Shown here piece after piece: positions 1 through 8,702 of a stretch of 54,775 nucleotides of DNA (the stretch's first letter is position 1; each line of letters opens with the position of its first letter). The DNA lies in the NCBI RefSeq assembly GCF_937859915.1, contig NZ_CALMAW010000033.1, positions 1 to 54,775 on the forward strand, given 5' to 3'. The translations under genes were made by a program, and so were the position numbers. The DNA comes from an uncultured Sphingomonas sp. Lineage in GTDB: Bacteria; Pseudomonadota; Alphaproteobacteria; Sphingomonadales; Sphingomonadaceae. The notes under the pieces were generated by a model. That model had not been told where the DNA came from, did no database searches, and saw only the letters and a list, made by a program, of their open reading frames with translations.

Positions 1-882
1 CTCCTTCGCCGTCGCCTGATCAGACTGTCACTCGCCAACCAGGTGAGCAGTTACGGGCCTACCCGCTTCACGGTGGTAGACCAGGGACCGCGTAACGGGC
101 CGGACGTAATCCTTCTTCCCGGCCTGACCAGCAGCCGAGCCGTATGGGATACAGAGGGAGCCAGACTGAAGGGAAATTATCACCTTCACCTTGTGCAGGT
201 AAACGGGTTCGGCGATCAACCTGCAGGCGTGAACGCTACACCCGGGGACTTGCTACCGGCGATTGTCGATCAGCTTCACGAATACATTGCAACCCGGCAT
301 ATGCACCCCGTCGTGGTCGGGCACTCCCTGGGCGGTCTGATGGGCCTTATGCTGGCGCAGAAATACCCTGAGGACCTATCCAAACTTGTTGTGGTCGATG
401 CTTTGCCCTTCATCGGCCTGATGTTCGGGCCGCAGGCGACCGTAGCCAGCACCACCACAGCTGCCCGAACGATGCGCGACGGTATGTTGACGCAGACTCT
501 CGAGCAACGCGCCGCTATGGAGAAACACACCGCCGAGACGCTGGCGCTGACCCTGCAAGGCCGTGAGCGCATCGTGGCCGATGGTTTGGCGAGCGATCCG
601 AAGGTTGTGGCCGAGGCCACATTTGCAGACTTTCAGACTGACCTGCGGCCCGCTCTGGCGACGATCAGCACGCCGACGCTGGTACTCTATGCCTTCGACC
701 CCACGCTAGTCTTTCCGGGCGGCACCAAGCCGACGCAGGCGCTGGCGGACAGCATCACCGCTAACGCTTACAAGGATATGCCGAACGTCACGCTAGTGCG
801 GGTGGACAACTCGCGCCACTTCATCATGTACGATCAGCCGGAGACGTTCGCGAAGACCGTGGAAGCGTTCATCCGCTTCTAA
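1..882 (+). CDS. Alpha/beta hydrolase, probably 5'-truncated by the window edge
   Basis: Serine hydrolase of the alpha/beta fold; substrate unknown. Counting from the GTG at 43, the oxyanion-side strand reads LLPGLTSS (24-31), the nucleophile elbow is GHSLGG (93-98, Ser95), and the catalytic His lies in NSRHF near the C-terminus. The frame is open without a stop back to base 1, and the GTG at 43 has no Shine-Dalgarno sequence, so the true start probably lies outside the window; 43 is only the first start codon inside it. The 279 residues from the GTG cover a whole fold, so what may be missing is a short N-terminal extension such as a signal peptide. The next gene points the other way, across about 500 bases with no gene I recognise. 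Confidence 0.8.
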   Translation, partial: LLRRRLIRLSLANQVSSYGPTRFTVVDQGPRNGPDVILLPGLTSSRAVWDTEGARLKGNYHLHLVQVNGFGDQPAGVNATPGDLLPAIVDQLHEYIATRHMHPVVVGHSLGGLMGLMLAQKYPEDLSKLVVVDALPFIGLMFGPQATVASTTTAARTMRDGMLTQTLEQRAAMEKHTAETLALTLQGRERIVADGLASDPKVVAEATFADFQTDLRPALATISTPTLVLYAFDPTLVFPGGTKPTQALADSITANAYKDMPNVTLVRVDNSRHFIMYDQPETFAKTVEAFIRF

Positions 883-1399
883 TCAACGGCCGTCGTCCAC
901 GATCGCCCGTCGTTTTGGGAAACAGCTGAGGCGGTTCCTGCGCTTGAAAGATGCCTATCGCAAATCCGATGTCCCGTGCCGATCACGTCCATTCGACCGC
1001 CGCGATCCGCGTCCGGAGCGGTCCGGCCGGTCTCGGGGACAGAATTGCCGGACGGTTTTCGCCCCAGATATCGTCGTCTGCGCGAAATCGTGGCGTTCCC
1101 GGAAGCGCCATTCCATTCTATGTCGCGTTTGGTATCGTCTCGGTGAGGAGACTGCCCTCCATACGCATGGCTGTGATACCCAATCCTGATTGGAGGCCTT
1201 CCACAACGATCCCGTCGGCGCGCAAAAAGCACTTAGCGCACGAACCGCAATCCGCTCTTCCGGCGTGACAATGGTGCCATGAATGGCCGGTCAGGGCCTA
1301 GACTGGCGCGATCCCGTATCGATCGCCGACACTGCGCAAATCCCTTCGCAGCGGTAATGCGCTCCGTTTGCCGTGGCTGATCGCCGGCCGCAACAGCAG
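883..1399. other. Gap without a recognisable gene
   Basis: Several open frames of 80-117 codons cross this stretch on both strands, but none resembles a known family and their arginine/serine-rich translations look like shadow frames. On the minus strand, near 1270-1130, protein-like text changes frame: TPEERIAVRALSAFCA, then in another frame DGIVVEGLQSGLGITAMRME. This may be the decayed 3' end of a lost gene. No terminator or RNA gene was seen. Confidence 0.4.
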
Positions 1400-2320
1400 T
1401 CAGCCGAACGTCACGCCAGTCAGGGTTTCCGATGCAGCCCATAATTTGGCGGCGACGGCGGCGTTCAGCGCCTGCGGCTCGATCTTGGCCGGCCCGGGTA
1501 CGCCCTTCAACTCCTGAAAGCCCTGCGGCCCGAAATATCGGCCGCCGGAGACGTCAGGCATAGCGGCCGCCATCACTTGCGGCAGCGCGCCCTGCGCCAC
1601 CGGCTGGCCGATTACGTTGACGGCCATGCCGCTGATCCACGCCATGATCCCGCCACCGGCGCCCGGACCGTTTGCCATCAGATCGGTCGTCGCGACGCCA
1701 GGATGCGCGGCCACGCTGGTCAAACCCCAGCCATGGGCGTCGCTCCGCCGGCCGAGTTCGAGTGCGAACATCAGCATCGCCAGCTTGCTCTGCGAATAGA
1801 CCGGCCAGGGCTTGTAGCCGGCCTCGTAGTTCAGGTCGTCAAGGCGGATCGTGCCATTGCGATGCGCGATGCTGGAAAGCTGCACGACGCGCGCCTTCGC
1901 GACGCTCAGCAGCGGCAGCAGGCGTGCGGTCAGCGCGAAGTGCGACAGATAGTTGGTGCCAAACTGCCGCTCGAACCCGTCGGCGGTTGTCTCGCGCTTG
2001 GCCAGCGCCATCACGCCCGCATTGTTGACGAGAATGTCGATCGGCCGGCCGGCTGTCAGGATCCGGTCGGCGAAGGCCGCGATCGAAGCGAGACTGGCGA
2101 GATCCACCATCTCGAATCGCGCAGTGGCGTTCGCGCATTGCCCACGGACCAACGCCTCGGCCGTGCGTCCCTTGTCGGCGTTGCGCCCGGCCAGGATCAC
2201 CTCGCCGCCCGCTTGCGCGAGACGCAGCGCGGTCTCCAGCCCCAATCCCCCGGTCGCGCCGGTCACGATTGCCAATTTGCCCGACAAATCGGGAATATCC
2301 TTGGTGGTCCAACTTGCCAT
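1400..2320 (-). CDS. Short-chain dehydrogenase/reductase (retinol-dehydrogenase-like)
   Basis: NAD(P)-dependent oxidoreductase with a Rossmann fold; substrate not predictable. The 306-residue protein begins MASWTTKDIPDLSGK and has the cofactor motif TGATGGLG, the NNAG strand motif, a serine in QLSSIAH and the catalytic YSQSK. The long insert between the serine and YxxxK is typical of the retinol-dehydrogenase/WWOX-like group. The frame is open upstream to 2464, but the start at 2320 has a GAGGA ribosome site and the usual N-terminus for this group. It is divergent from the TetR gene at 2390 across 69 bases with an inverted repeat, so control by that regulator is likely. Confidence 0.85.
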   Translation of the reverse strand: MASWTTKDIPDLSGKLAIVTGATGGLGLETALRLAQAGGEVILAGRNADKGRTAEALVRGQCANATARFEMVDLASLASIAAFADRILTAGRPIDILVNNAGVMALAKRETTADGFERQFGTNYLSHFALTARLLPLLSVAKARVVQLSSIAHRNGTIRLDDLNYEAGYKPWPVYSQSKLAMLMFALELGRRSDAHGWGLTSVAAHPGVATTDLMANGPGAGGGIMAWISGMAVNVIGQPVAQGALPQVMAAAMPDVSGGRYFGPQGFQELKGVPGPAKIEPQALNAAVAAKLWAASETLTGVTFG

Positions 2321-2358
2321 GATCGTGATCCTCGGGCTGACGCGTAAATCGGCGAGCG

Positions 2359-2399
2359 CTGCTTGCTTTAATATGCACTCCATGCAAATATGCAAGCAG
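2359..2399. promoter_or_regulatory. Candidate TetR operator between the SDR and TetR genes
   Basis: An 8-bp perfect inverted repeat, CTGCTTGC (2359-2366) and GCAAGCAG (2392-2399), brackets a 25-base spacer. The direct repeat ATATGCA occurs at 2371-2377 and 2388-2394. The right arm overlaps the tetR start codon. Symmetry between divergent regulator and target genes is the usual TetR-family arrangement; binding here is inferred. Confidence 0.5.
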
Positions 2400-3016
2400 T
2401 GCAGGAAATCAAGCCCATCGGCCTTCGCGGCCGCAAGCGCGCCGAGACGCATGCCCGCATTCAAGGCGATGCCATGCGCCTATTCCTCGAGCGTGGCTTC
2501 GAGGCTACGACGCTCGATGATATTGCGGGTGCGGCAGACGTCTCGCGCCGCACGCTGTTCCATTATTTCGCCTCCAAGGAGGAGATCGTCTTCTCCACCA
2601 AGGCCGACTTCCCGAAGATGATCGCCGAGGCGATTGGCCGGCGCCCGGTGGACGAACCGCTGCTGGACATGATCGAAAATGCCTTGCTCGATCTGGCGGT
2701 GGAGCATCAGACGACGCAAGCGCGCGATCTAGCGCGGCTCATCCATGACACGCCCGCGCTCAGTGCGGGCGATCACGCCAAATATGAGAAAGTGGAACGC
2801 GTGGTCGCAGCCGCCTTGGCGGCCCGCAAAGGGCTCGACGAAGACGACATAGACTGTCGCGTCACCGCCGCGACCGCGATCGGCATCCTCAAGCTCTCGA
2901 CCGACGCCTGGCTGAAGGGCGATGATGCCGGACCTGACACCTACGGCAGAGCCGCTTTCGCGGCGCTGCGGCGTATCATCGCCCGACGCGCGGGAAACGA
3001 ACGATCCTCCACCTGA
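2390..3016 (+). CDS. TetR/AcrR-family transcriptional regulator
   Basis: DNA-binding repressor of 208 residues. The N-terminal helix-turn-helix is clear: AMRLFLERGFEATTLDDIA, then VSRRTLFHYFASKEE. The C-terminal ligand domain is variable and gives no clue to the inducer. The ATG at 2390 has no obvious ribosome site, but the next in-frame Met lies inside the first HTH helix, so the upstream start is needed; leaderless translation is possible. It is divergent from the SDR gene and probably represses both by binding the inverted repeat that overlaps its own start. Confidence 0.88.
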   Translation: MQAVQEIKPIGLRGRKRAETHARIQGDAMRLFLERGFEATTLDDIAGAADVSRRTLFHYFASKEEIVFSTKADFPKMIAEAIGRRPVDEPLLDMIENALLDLAVEHQTTQARDLARLIHDTPALSAGDHAKYEKVERVVAAALAARKGLDEDDIDCRVTAATAIGILKLSTDAWLKGDDAGPDTYGRAAFAALRRIIARRAGNERSST

Positions 3017-3383
3017 TCCTGTCGCGTCCGAGCCTGAGCGCCTCCCGAAAGGGCGTCTGCCCCACCGCGCCGCTCGCCGTGAACGCGGCGGCGAGGAGCC
3101 CGGCTCCGCAAATCGATCGGCAGATCCCGCGCGACGCGCTGCGCGCGCGGCCATTGGGAGGCGTCCAAATATCTTTCATCCTTGCGTTCCCTGCTCTCCA
3201 TAGCCGGCGTGGGCTTTTTCCGCCGTCACTGACCAGATCGTTCGCTGTGCAGACAACGGCGATCGTCTCGACCGGCTATACCGCCGCACCGATCACGACT
3301 TGGAGTGGGAAAAGCTATTTCCGGCTTCCCGATTATCGAACAGGCGAGCGCTCGGTCGTTCTATCTCGCGTCTTGTCCGGATC
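3017..3383. other. Gap between convergent TetR and LysR genes, no gene seen
   Basis: Open frames exist on both strands, including one at 2976-3179 minus with a short hydrophobic stretch (GAGLLAAAFTASGAVG), but none shows a family match or a convincing ribosome site, and several overlap the end of the TetR gene. No poly-T terminator was found. GC falls after about 3170. Confidence 0.4.
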
Positions 3384-4277
3384 CTATGTGCCGACCCATC
3401 GCAGACTATCTACCAATGCCCGCAGGGCAGGGGGCACCTGCCGGCTCGGGTAGTAGATGTGGCAACCCGGAAACGTCGGGCACCAATCCGCCAGCACCTG
3501 CACCAGACGTCCGTCGGCTATCTCTTCGGCGACGTCGTGCTCCATGATGTACCCCAGCCCGACGCCCGCCCGAACCGTGGCAGCAGCGAGGCTTTCGTCG
3601 TTAACGATCAGCTGTCCGTCGGAGCGGATCTTGATGTCCCGGCGGTCTCGCTCGAATTCCCAAGGCAGAAGTCCGCCGCCACCGATCATGCGGTAGTTGA
3701 CGCACCGGTGCTGCTCGAGGTCTCCGGGGGTCTCGGGGCGAGGGTGGCGGTCGAAATAGGACGGCGTCCCGACCACGACGGTCCGAAGCGTGGGACCGAC
3801 CGGCACCGCGATCATGTCACGCTCCACCGTCTCGCCGAGCCGAATGCCGGCATCGAATCCATTGGCGACGAGATCGACGAGGCGGTCGTCGACGATCACC
3901 TCGACCGACACGTCGGGATGCTCGAGGAGGAACGCGGGAAGACGCGGGGAAAGGATCGTTCGCGCCGCATATCCGAAGGTCGTCAGGCGGATGGTCCCCG
4001 ACGGGACGCCGCGCCAATCGGCTAGTGCGGACAGGCCGAGGGCGACTTGGGCCAGGGCGGGATCCAGCGACTGGAGGAGGCGCTGACCTGCGGCGGTCGG
4101 GGCGACGCTCCGTGTCGTCCGGGCCAGCAGCCTTACCCCCAGTCGGGTCTCGAGCGATCGCATCGCATGGCTGAGCGCGGACGGCGACAGACCGAGCTCG
4201 GCGGAGGCGCGCGTGAAACTGCGCGTGCGCGCGACCGCCGCGAACGCGGCCAGATCGTCCAGTTCGCCGCGTCGCAT
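3384..4277 (-). CDS. LysR-family transcriptional regulator
   Basis: 297-residue LTTR. The winged HTH is at residues 1-65 (DLAAFAAVARTRSFTRASAE, LSPSALSHAMRSLE, GVRLLARTTR), followed by the two-lobed substrate-binding domain (SGTIRLTTFGYAA, DAGIRLGE, SLAAATVRAGVGLGY). Sequences like this belong to the group usually placed next to aldo-keto reductase or quinone reductase genes. It is divergent from the aldo-keto reductase at 4373 with 95 bases between, and probably activates it. No T-N11-A box stands out clearly; a weak CTTGC/GCAAG pair (4344-4361) overlaps the neighbour's ribosome site. Confidence 0.9.
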   Translation of the reverse strand: MRRGELDDLAAFAAVARTRSFTRASAELGLSPSALSHAMRSLETRLGVRLLARTTRSVAPTAAGQRLLQSLDPALAQVALGLSALADWRGVPSGTIRLTTFGYAARTILSPRLPAFLLEHPDVSVEVIVDDRLVDLVANGFDAGIRLGETVERDMIAVPVGPTLRTVVVGTPSYFDRHPRPETPGDLEQHRCVNYRMIGGGGLLPWEFERDRRDIKIRSDGQLIVNDESLAAATVRAGVGLGYIMEHDVAEEIADGRLVQVLADWCPTFPGCHIYYPSRQVPPALRALVDSLRWVGT

Positions 4278-4372
4278 TGCTGCAAAATCCTCACAAGCCC
4301 TTGCCGAGTCCCGGCTCTAATGCAGGGCAGCGGCGAGCCCTATCTTGCTGCGTCATGCAAGGAGATTCACCA

Positions 4373-5470
4373 ATGGCGCTCAACAGCTACCGCACACTCG
4401 GCCGATCGGGGCTGGTGGTCAGCCCGCTCGCTCTGGGAACAATGACGTTCGGGGCCGGACGCTGGGGCGCCGACGAGGGAACGTCCAGAAACATCCTCAA
4501 CGGCTATGTCGAGGCCGGCGGCAATTTCGTCGACACCGCCGACGTCTATTCCGGCGGCGAGAGCGAGCGGATGCTCGGGCGCTTCGTGGCGGAGCGGAAG
4601 CTGCGGAACAAGCTGGTCATCGCCACCAAGGCCGGCTTCTCGCGGGAACAGGGTACGCCGCTCGCGGGCGGCAACAGTGCCCGCAACATCCGCGATGGCA
4701 TCGAGGGCTCGCTGCAGCGCCTCGGCACGGACCGGATCGACATGTACTGGACCCATGTCTGGGATCGCACGACGCCGCCGGAAGAGGTGCTTCGCGCGTT
4801 GACCGACGCCGTCAGGCGCGGCGATATCCTGTACTACGGCTTCTCGAACGCGCCGGCCTGGTACGCCGCGCAGATCGCGACGCTCGCGCGGGCGCACGGG
4901 TTGCCGGAGCCGGTGGGGCTCCAATATTCCTATTCGCTTCTGGACCGGGGCGTCGAACTGGACCTTATTCCCGCCGGAACCGCACTCGGCATGGGGCTCG
5001 TCTGTTGGAGCCCGCTCGCTGCGGGCTTGCTGACGGGTAAGTACGGTCGCGAGAAGATCCAAGAAACGGGGCCAGCGGGCAGCCTTCCCGACAGCGCGGG
5101 CGAGACGCCCGATGGCGGCAGCAACGGACGCCTCAACGGCGACAATCCGTATGGCGGCATGCTGTTCACCGAGAAGAACTTCGACGTCGTCGATGAACTC
5201 CGCGCCGTATCCGAGGAGGTCGGCCGACCGATGGCCCAGGTGGCGCTCGCCTGGGTGGCCAACCGGCCTGGCGTCTCGTCCACGCTGATCGGGGCCAGCC
5301 GAACCGAGCAGCTCGACCAGAACATCGCGTCGCTCGACGTCGTCTTGTCGGCAGACCAGCAGGGCAGGCTCGACGCGGCCGGAGCGCTTCCGCTGCTCAA
5401 TCCATATTTCATCTTCGAGCTGCCGCGCGAGCGCATCTTCGGCGGCCAAGCGGTGACGCCGTGGCGATAG
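4373..5470 (+). CDS. Aldo/keto reductase
   Basis: NADPH-dependent carbonyl reductase with a TIM-barrel fold, 365 residues from the start at MALNSYRTLG. The AKR tetrad is visible: Asp54 and Tyr59 in FVDTADVY, Lys86 in IATKAGF, His128 in YWTHVWD. The C-terminal cofactor loop is GASRTEQLDQN. The frame is open back to 4277, but 4373 has AAGGAG at 4359-4364, spacing 8, and gives the family's normal N-terminus. It is divergent from the LysR gene, its likely regulator. The physiological substrate is unknown. Confidence 0.9.
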   Translation: MALNSYRTLGRSGLVVSPLALGTMTFGAGRWGADEGTSRNILNGYVEAGGNFVDTADVYSGGESERMLGRFVAERKLRNKLVIATKAGFSREQGTPLAGGNSARNIRDGIEGSLQRLGTDRIDMYWTHVWDRTTPPEEVLRALTDAVRRGDILYYGFSNAPAWYAAQIATLARAHGLPEPVGLQYSYSLLDRGVELDLIPAGTALGMGLVCWSPLAAGLLTGKYGREKIQETGPAGSLPDSAGETPDGGSNGRLNGDNPYGGMLFTEKNFDVVDELRAVSEEVGRPMAQVALAWVANRPGVSSTLIGASRTEQLDQNIASLDVVLSADQQGRLDAAGALPLLNPYFIFELPRERIFGGQAVTPWR

Positions 5471-5667
5471 TCCCCGTCCCGGCGCGGTACGAACGAACGA
5501 ACGGAACGGCGGTCGGAATGGCGAACGACGCAGGCCGTGACGTGTCGTCTGACGGCGGCCCGGGAGATGTCCTGCGAGGTGTCCTGATCAAACGATGTTG
5601 CCTGCAGGCCAAGGAACACAGATAGAACGAACAAGGCGAGTCAAGCGAGAGGTCGACAGGTTGCGCG

Positions 5668-6252
5668 ATGTGTAACGACTATCGTCAGCTGGTTGACCTC
5701 TCGTCCATCGAGGAGGGCTTTCAGGATTTGAAGATCCGCGTCGACTTCCCGGAGGGCAGGCCCAACCTCGAGCCGCGAGCCGACGTACGCATCACCGACG
5801 TCGCTCCCATCATGCGCGGAGTCGGCCGCGGAGTTGGTGACCTCGTTCAACGCCGATGGAGCTGGCCGGGCCCCGCGGGCAAGCCGGTCTACAACTTCCG
5901 TTCCGATGGCCGCAGCTTTGGGGAGGGGCGATGCCTGATCATCGCCGACGGCTTCTACGAGTTCACAGCGCCGACGGATCCGAAGAAGAAGCGCAAGGAC
6001 AAATGGCTCTTCACGATGAAGGGCCGCAGCTGGTTCTGCATCGCGGGGATTTGGCGATCGGATCCAAAGATCGGCGAGGCGTTCACGATGTTGACGATGC
6101 CGCCTGGCCCCGACATCGAGCCCTATCACGATCGCCAGATCGTCATACTGGATCCATCGTCCTGGATAGACTGGCTCGATCCGTCGATCCCGGCGCAGCA
6201 GCTGATCCGCCCGCTGCCGGTCGGCACTCTGGAGGTCGCCGCCGTCGGTTGA
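5668..6252 (+). CDS. SOS-response-associated (SRAP, YedK/HMCES-type) protein
   Basis: SRAP proteins bind abasic sites in single-stranded DNA through a thiazolidine link to Cys2 and protect them. This 194-residue protein starts MCNDYRQ, so Cys2 is exposed after Met removal. The other catalytic residues are visible: Asn77 in YNFRSDG, Glu98 in ADGFYEF, His154 in PYHDRQ. The usual MCGR and NARAE motifs are changed to MCND and YNFRSD, placing it in a variant branch. It stands alone between the aldo-keto reductase and the convergent PiT gene. No clear LexA box was seen in the 197 bases upstream. Confidence 0.9.
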   Translation: MCNDYRQLVDLSSIEEGFQDLKIRVDFPEGRPNLEPRADVRITDVAPIMRGVGRGVGDLVQRRWSWPGPAGKPVYNFRSDGRSFGEGRCLIIADGFYEFTAPTDPKKKRKDKWLFTMKGRSWFCIAGIWRSDPKIGEAFTMLTMPPGPDIEPYHDRQIVILDPSSWIDWLDPSIPAQQLIRPLPVGTLEVAAVG

Positions 6253-6313
6253 GGCCTGGCATTGCCCGTGGACCGTCGCCACGCCGCTCCGCCGCGTGTC
6301 TAGCGCGGCCCGC

Positions 6314-7327
6314 TCAGAACAGCAGCGTCATCCAGTAGAACAGCGCGCCGACGATTGCGGCGGCGGGGATCGTGACCACCCAGGCGACGACGATGCTCGA
6401 CGCGACGTTCCAGCGTACCGCCGACATCCGCCGCGACGCGCCGACGCCGACGATCGCGCCGGTGATGGTATGCGTGGTCGAGACCGGAATGCCGAAATAG
6501 GTCGCCATGAACAGCGTGATCGCGCCACCGGTCTCCGCACAGAAGCCTTGCGGCGGCGTCAGGCGCGTAATCTTCGAGCCCATCGTATGGACGATCTTCC
6601 AGCCGCCCAGCAGCGTGCCCAGCCCCATCGCGGTCTGACAGGCGAGCACCACCCAGAGCGGCACATGGAAGGTCGGCCCGAGCAGACCCTGCGAATAGAG
6701 CAGCACCGCGATAATCCCCATCGTCTTCTGCGCGTCGTTGCCGCCGTGCCCCAGCGAATAGAGTGACGCCGAGACGAGCTGGAGCTTGCGGAAGCGGCGA
6801 TCGACCTGCAGCGGGGTCGAGCGGACCGACGACCAGGCGACGACGAGCACCAGCAGCAGGGCGAGCACAAGGCCGAGTGCGGGCGACAGCACGATTGCGA
6901 GCGCGGTCTTGATCACGCCGCTCCACACGACCGCCGAAAAACCCGCCTTTGCGGTCCCCGCCCCGATCAGGCCGCCGACCAGCGCGTGGCTCGACGAGGA
7001 CGGGATCGCCATGATCCAGGTGACGAGGTTCCAGATGATGGCGCCCATCAGCGCGCCGAAGATCACCGCGGCGTCGATCACATGACCGTCGACGATGCCG
7101 GTACCGATCGTCGTCGCGACGTGGGTGCCGAACACCAGGAAGGCGATGAAGTTGAAGAAGGCGGCCCAAGCGACCGCATGATGCGGCTTGAGCACGCGCG
7201 TCGAGACGACCGTCGCAATCGAGTTGGCGGCGTCGTGAAGCCCGTTGAGCAGGTCAAACGCCAGGGCGACCGCGATCAGCGCGACAAGCAGCGGCAGCGC
7301 GAGATGGGTCAAAACGTCACGATCCAT
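6314..7327 (-). CDS. pit: PiT-family inorganic phosphate transporter
   Basis: Low-affinity inner-membrane phosphate permease, 337 residues. Both inverted-repeat signatures of the family are present: GLHDAANSIATVVSTRVL (29-46) and GHGGNDAQKTMG in the second half. About ten hydrophobic helices are evident. It starts 18 bases after the stop of the Nudix-DUF47 gene and is surely co-transcribed with it. A DUF47/PhoU-like partner next to pit is a common pairing, thought to control transport. Confidence 0.93.
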   Translation of the reverse strand: MDRDVLTHLALPLLVALIAVALAFDLLNGLHDAANSIATVVSTRVLKPHHAVAWAAFFNFIAFLVFGTHVATTIGTGIVDGHVIDAAVIFGALMGAIIWNLVTWIMAIPSSSSHALVGGLIGAGTAKAGFSAVVWSGVIKTALAIVLSPALGLVLALLLVLVVAWSSVRSTPLQVDRRFRKLQLVSASLYSLGHGGNDAQKTMGIIAVLLYSQGLLGPTFHVPLWVVLACQTAMGLGTLLGGWKIVHTMGSKITRLTPPQGFCAETGGAITLFMATYFGIPVSTTHTITGAIVGVGASRRMSAVRWNVASSIVVAWVVTIPAAAIVGALFYWMTLLF

Positions 7328-7345
7328 TCGTCGGCGCGCGCACGA

Positions 7346-8455
7346 TCACGCATGGTCGATCACCAGCCCCTGGATCTCGTTGGCGACGTCCTCGAAGCGA
7401 TCCGCGGTCTTCTCGAGATGCGCGTAGATTTCCTGCCCGACGACGAAGTCCATCGGTTGGTCGCGGCTCTGTCGGAACAGCGCCTTGAGGCCCTGGTCGT
7501 GGATCTCGTCGGAATGGCCCTCCAATTCGATCAGTCGCGCGGTCAGCGTGTGCAACCGGCCGGCGTTGGTCGAGAGCGCGCGCAACAGCGGGATCGCCTC
7601 CGCGGTGACGCGCGCGGCCTCGACGATGATCCCCGACATGTCGCGCATCTGCGGCGCGAACTCACGTACCTCGAACAGCGCGACCGCCTTGGCGGTCTGG
7701 TGCATCTGATCGATCGCGTCGTCCATCACGCCGATCAGCCCGGTGATCGCCGAGCGGTCGAACGGGGTGACGAAGGTGCGGCGGACATCCTGCAGCACGT
7801 CGCGGGCAATGTCGTCGGCGCGCTGCTCCTGCAGCACGATGTCGCGGATGTGCGTCTCGAGATCGTCGCCGCCCTGCATCAGCCTCGCCAGCGCGTCGGC
7901 GCCTGCGCACAGGGTCGCGCTGTGCGCCTCGAACAGATCGAAAAAGCGGCCCTGCGTGGGCATTAGCGACTGGAACCAGCGTATCATGGGGATCGTCCTT
8001 CCGATCGTCTCGCCGACCGCGAGGATGCGGTCGACGAGGCCAGCCTTGGCGGGCGGCTCGCGAAAACAGGTGATGATGGTCTTAAGTTCGGGCTCGTCGA
8101 CGGCGGCCGCGGCGTCGCGCAGCGTGAACCACGCGGTATTGCGCTCGTCCTGCTCGGGCCATTCCTCGGCCTGGCCGGTGACCGCGAACGGGAAGACGTC
8201 AACCGCGATCGTCTTGGTCAGCCCCGTCTTGCGGCGTTTGGCATAGGAATAGCTGCCGATCAGCGTCGGGCAGGCGATGCCTTCCGCCCCGGCTTCCTCA
8301 AACGCCTCCTGCGCCGCCGCCTCATGCGCCCGCAAGCCCTTGATCGGATTACCCTTCGGTATCACCCAGCGCTGCGTCTCGCGGCTCGTGATCAGCATCA
8401 CGCGCATGCTGCCATCGGTCTCGATACAATAGGGCAGGGCGGCAACCTGGCGAAT
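7346..8455 (-). CDS. Nudix hydrolase fused to a DUF47 (PhoU-like) domain
   Basis: A single open frame carries two domains. Residues about 1-130 form a Nudix fold: strand RQVAALPY, then VIPKGNPIKGLRAHEAAAQ followed by EAFEEAGAEG; the metal-binding glutamates of the Nudix box are Glu50, Glu53 and Glu54. The box deviates from consensus at the first Glu (Leu) and at Arg (Gln). The GNPIKG form resembles the diphosphoinositol-polyphosphate/dinucleotide-polyphosphate group. Residues about 150-369 form a DUF47/PhoU-like helical bundle. The first ATG (8407) would cut off the first Nudix strand. The frame is open back to 8485 with no ATG, GTG or TTG, and an AGGAG site lies 7 bases before the ATT at 8455, so I place the start there. 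It is followed by pit. Confidence 0.85.
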   Translation of the reverse strand: MRQVAALPYCIETDGSMRVMLITSRETQRWVIPKGNPIKGLRAHEAAAQEAFEEAGAEGIACPTLIGSYSYAKRRKTGLTKTIAVDVFPFAVTGQAEEWPEQDERNTAWFTLRDAAAAVDEPELKTIITCFREPPAKAGLVDRILAVGETIGRTIPMIRWFQSLMPTQGRFFDLFEAHSATLCAGADALARLMQGGDDLETHIRDIVLQEQRADDIARDVLQDVRRTFVTPFDRSAITGLIGVMDDAIDQMHQTAKAVALFEVREFAPQMRDMSGIIVEAARVTAEAIPLLRALSTNAGRLHTLTARLIELEGHSDEIHDQGLKALFRQSRDQPMDFVVGQEIYAHLEKTADRFEDVANEIQGLVIDHA

Positions 8456-8702
8456 CTCGCGTCTCCTCGACGACGGGGGTCCCGCTCAACACTACGGGGT
8501 CGGTCGGTACAAGTCCTGCAACGCGCGGATCGCGATATAGACCGTTTGGCCGCGAGGGTGCGCGCTGATGCGGCAGATACGATGCGGCGACAGGCCGGCC
8601 GGACCCGCGCAAAATGCCGGGGTTCGAACTCAGGCGTTGGCGCTGCCCGTCCGCGCCGCTATGGTCGTGCCGGGTCGCGCATCTTGCGCGATCCGAGATC
8701 GC
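8456..8702. other. Divergent promoter region between the phosphate module and the cob operon
   Basis: No gene is seen here. It must hold the promoter of the leftward Nudix-DUF47/pit unit and that of the rightward riboswitch-cob transcript. I could not fix -35/-10 boxes with confidence. Confidence 0.4.
8463..8467 (-). promoter_or_regulatory. Ribosome binding site selecting a non-canonical ATT start
   Basis: On the minus strand AGGAG (within GAGGAGA) is followed by seven bases and then ATT at 8455, the only position that preserves the RQVAALPY strand of the Nudix domain. ATT starts are known for infC but rare elsewhere. Confidence 0.5.

Noticed and set aside
8620..8660. tRNA-like GGGGTTCGAACTC motif upstream of the riboswitch
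   Set aside because: It looks like a T-psi-C arm, but the flanking bases do not pair and no acceptor, D or anticodon arms fit.
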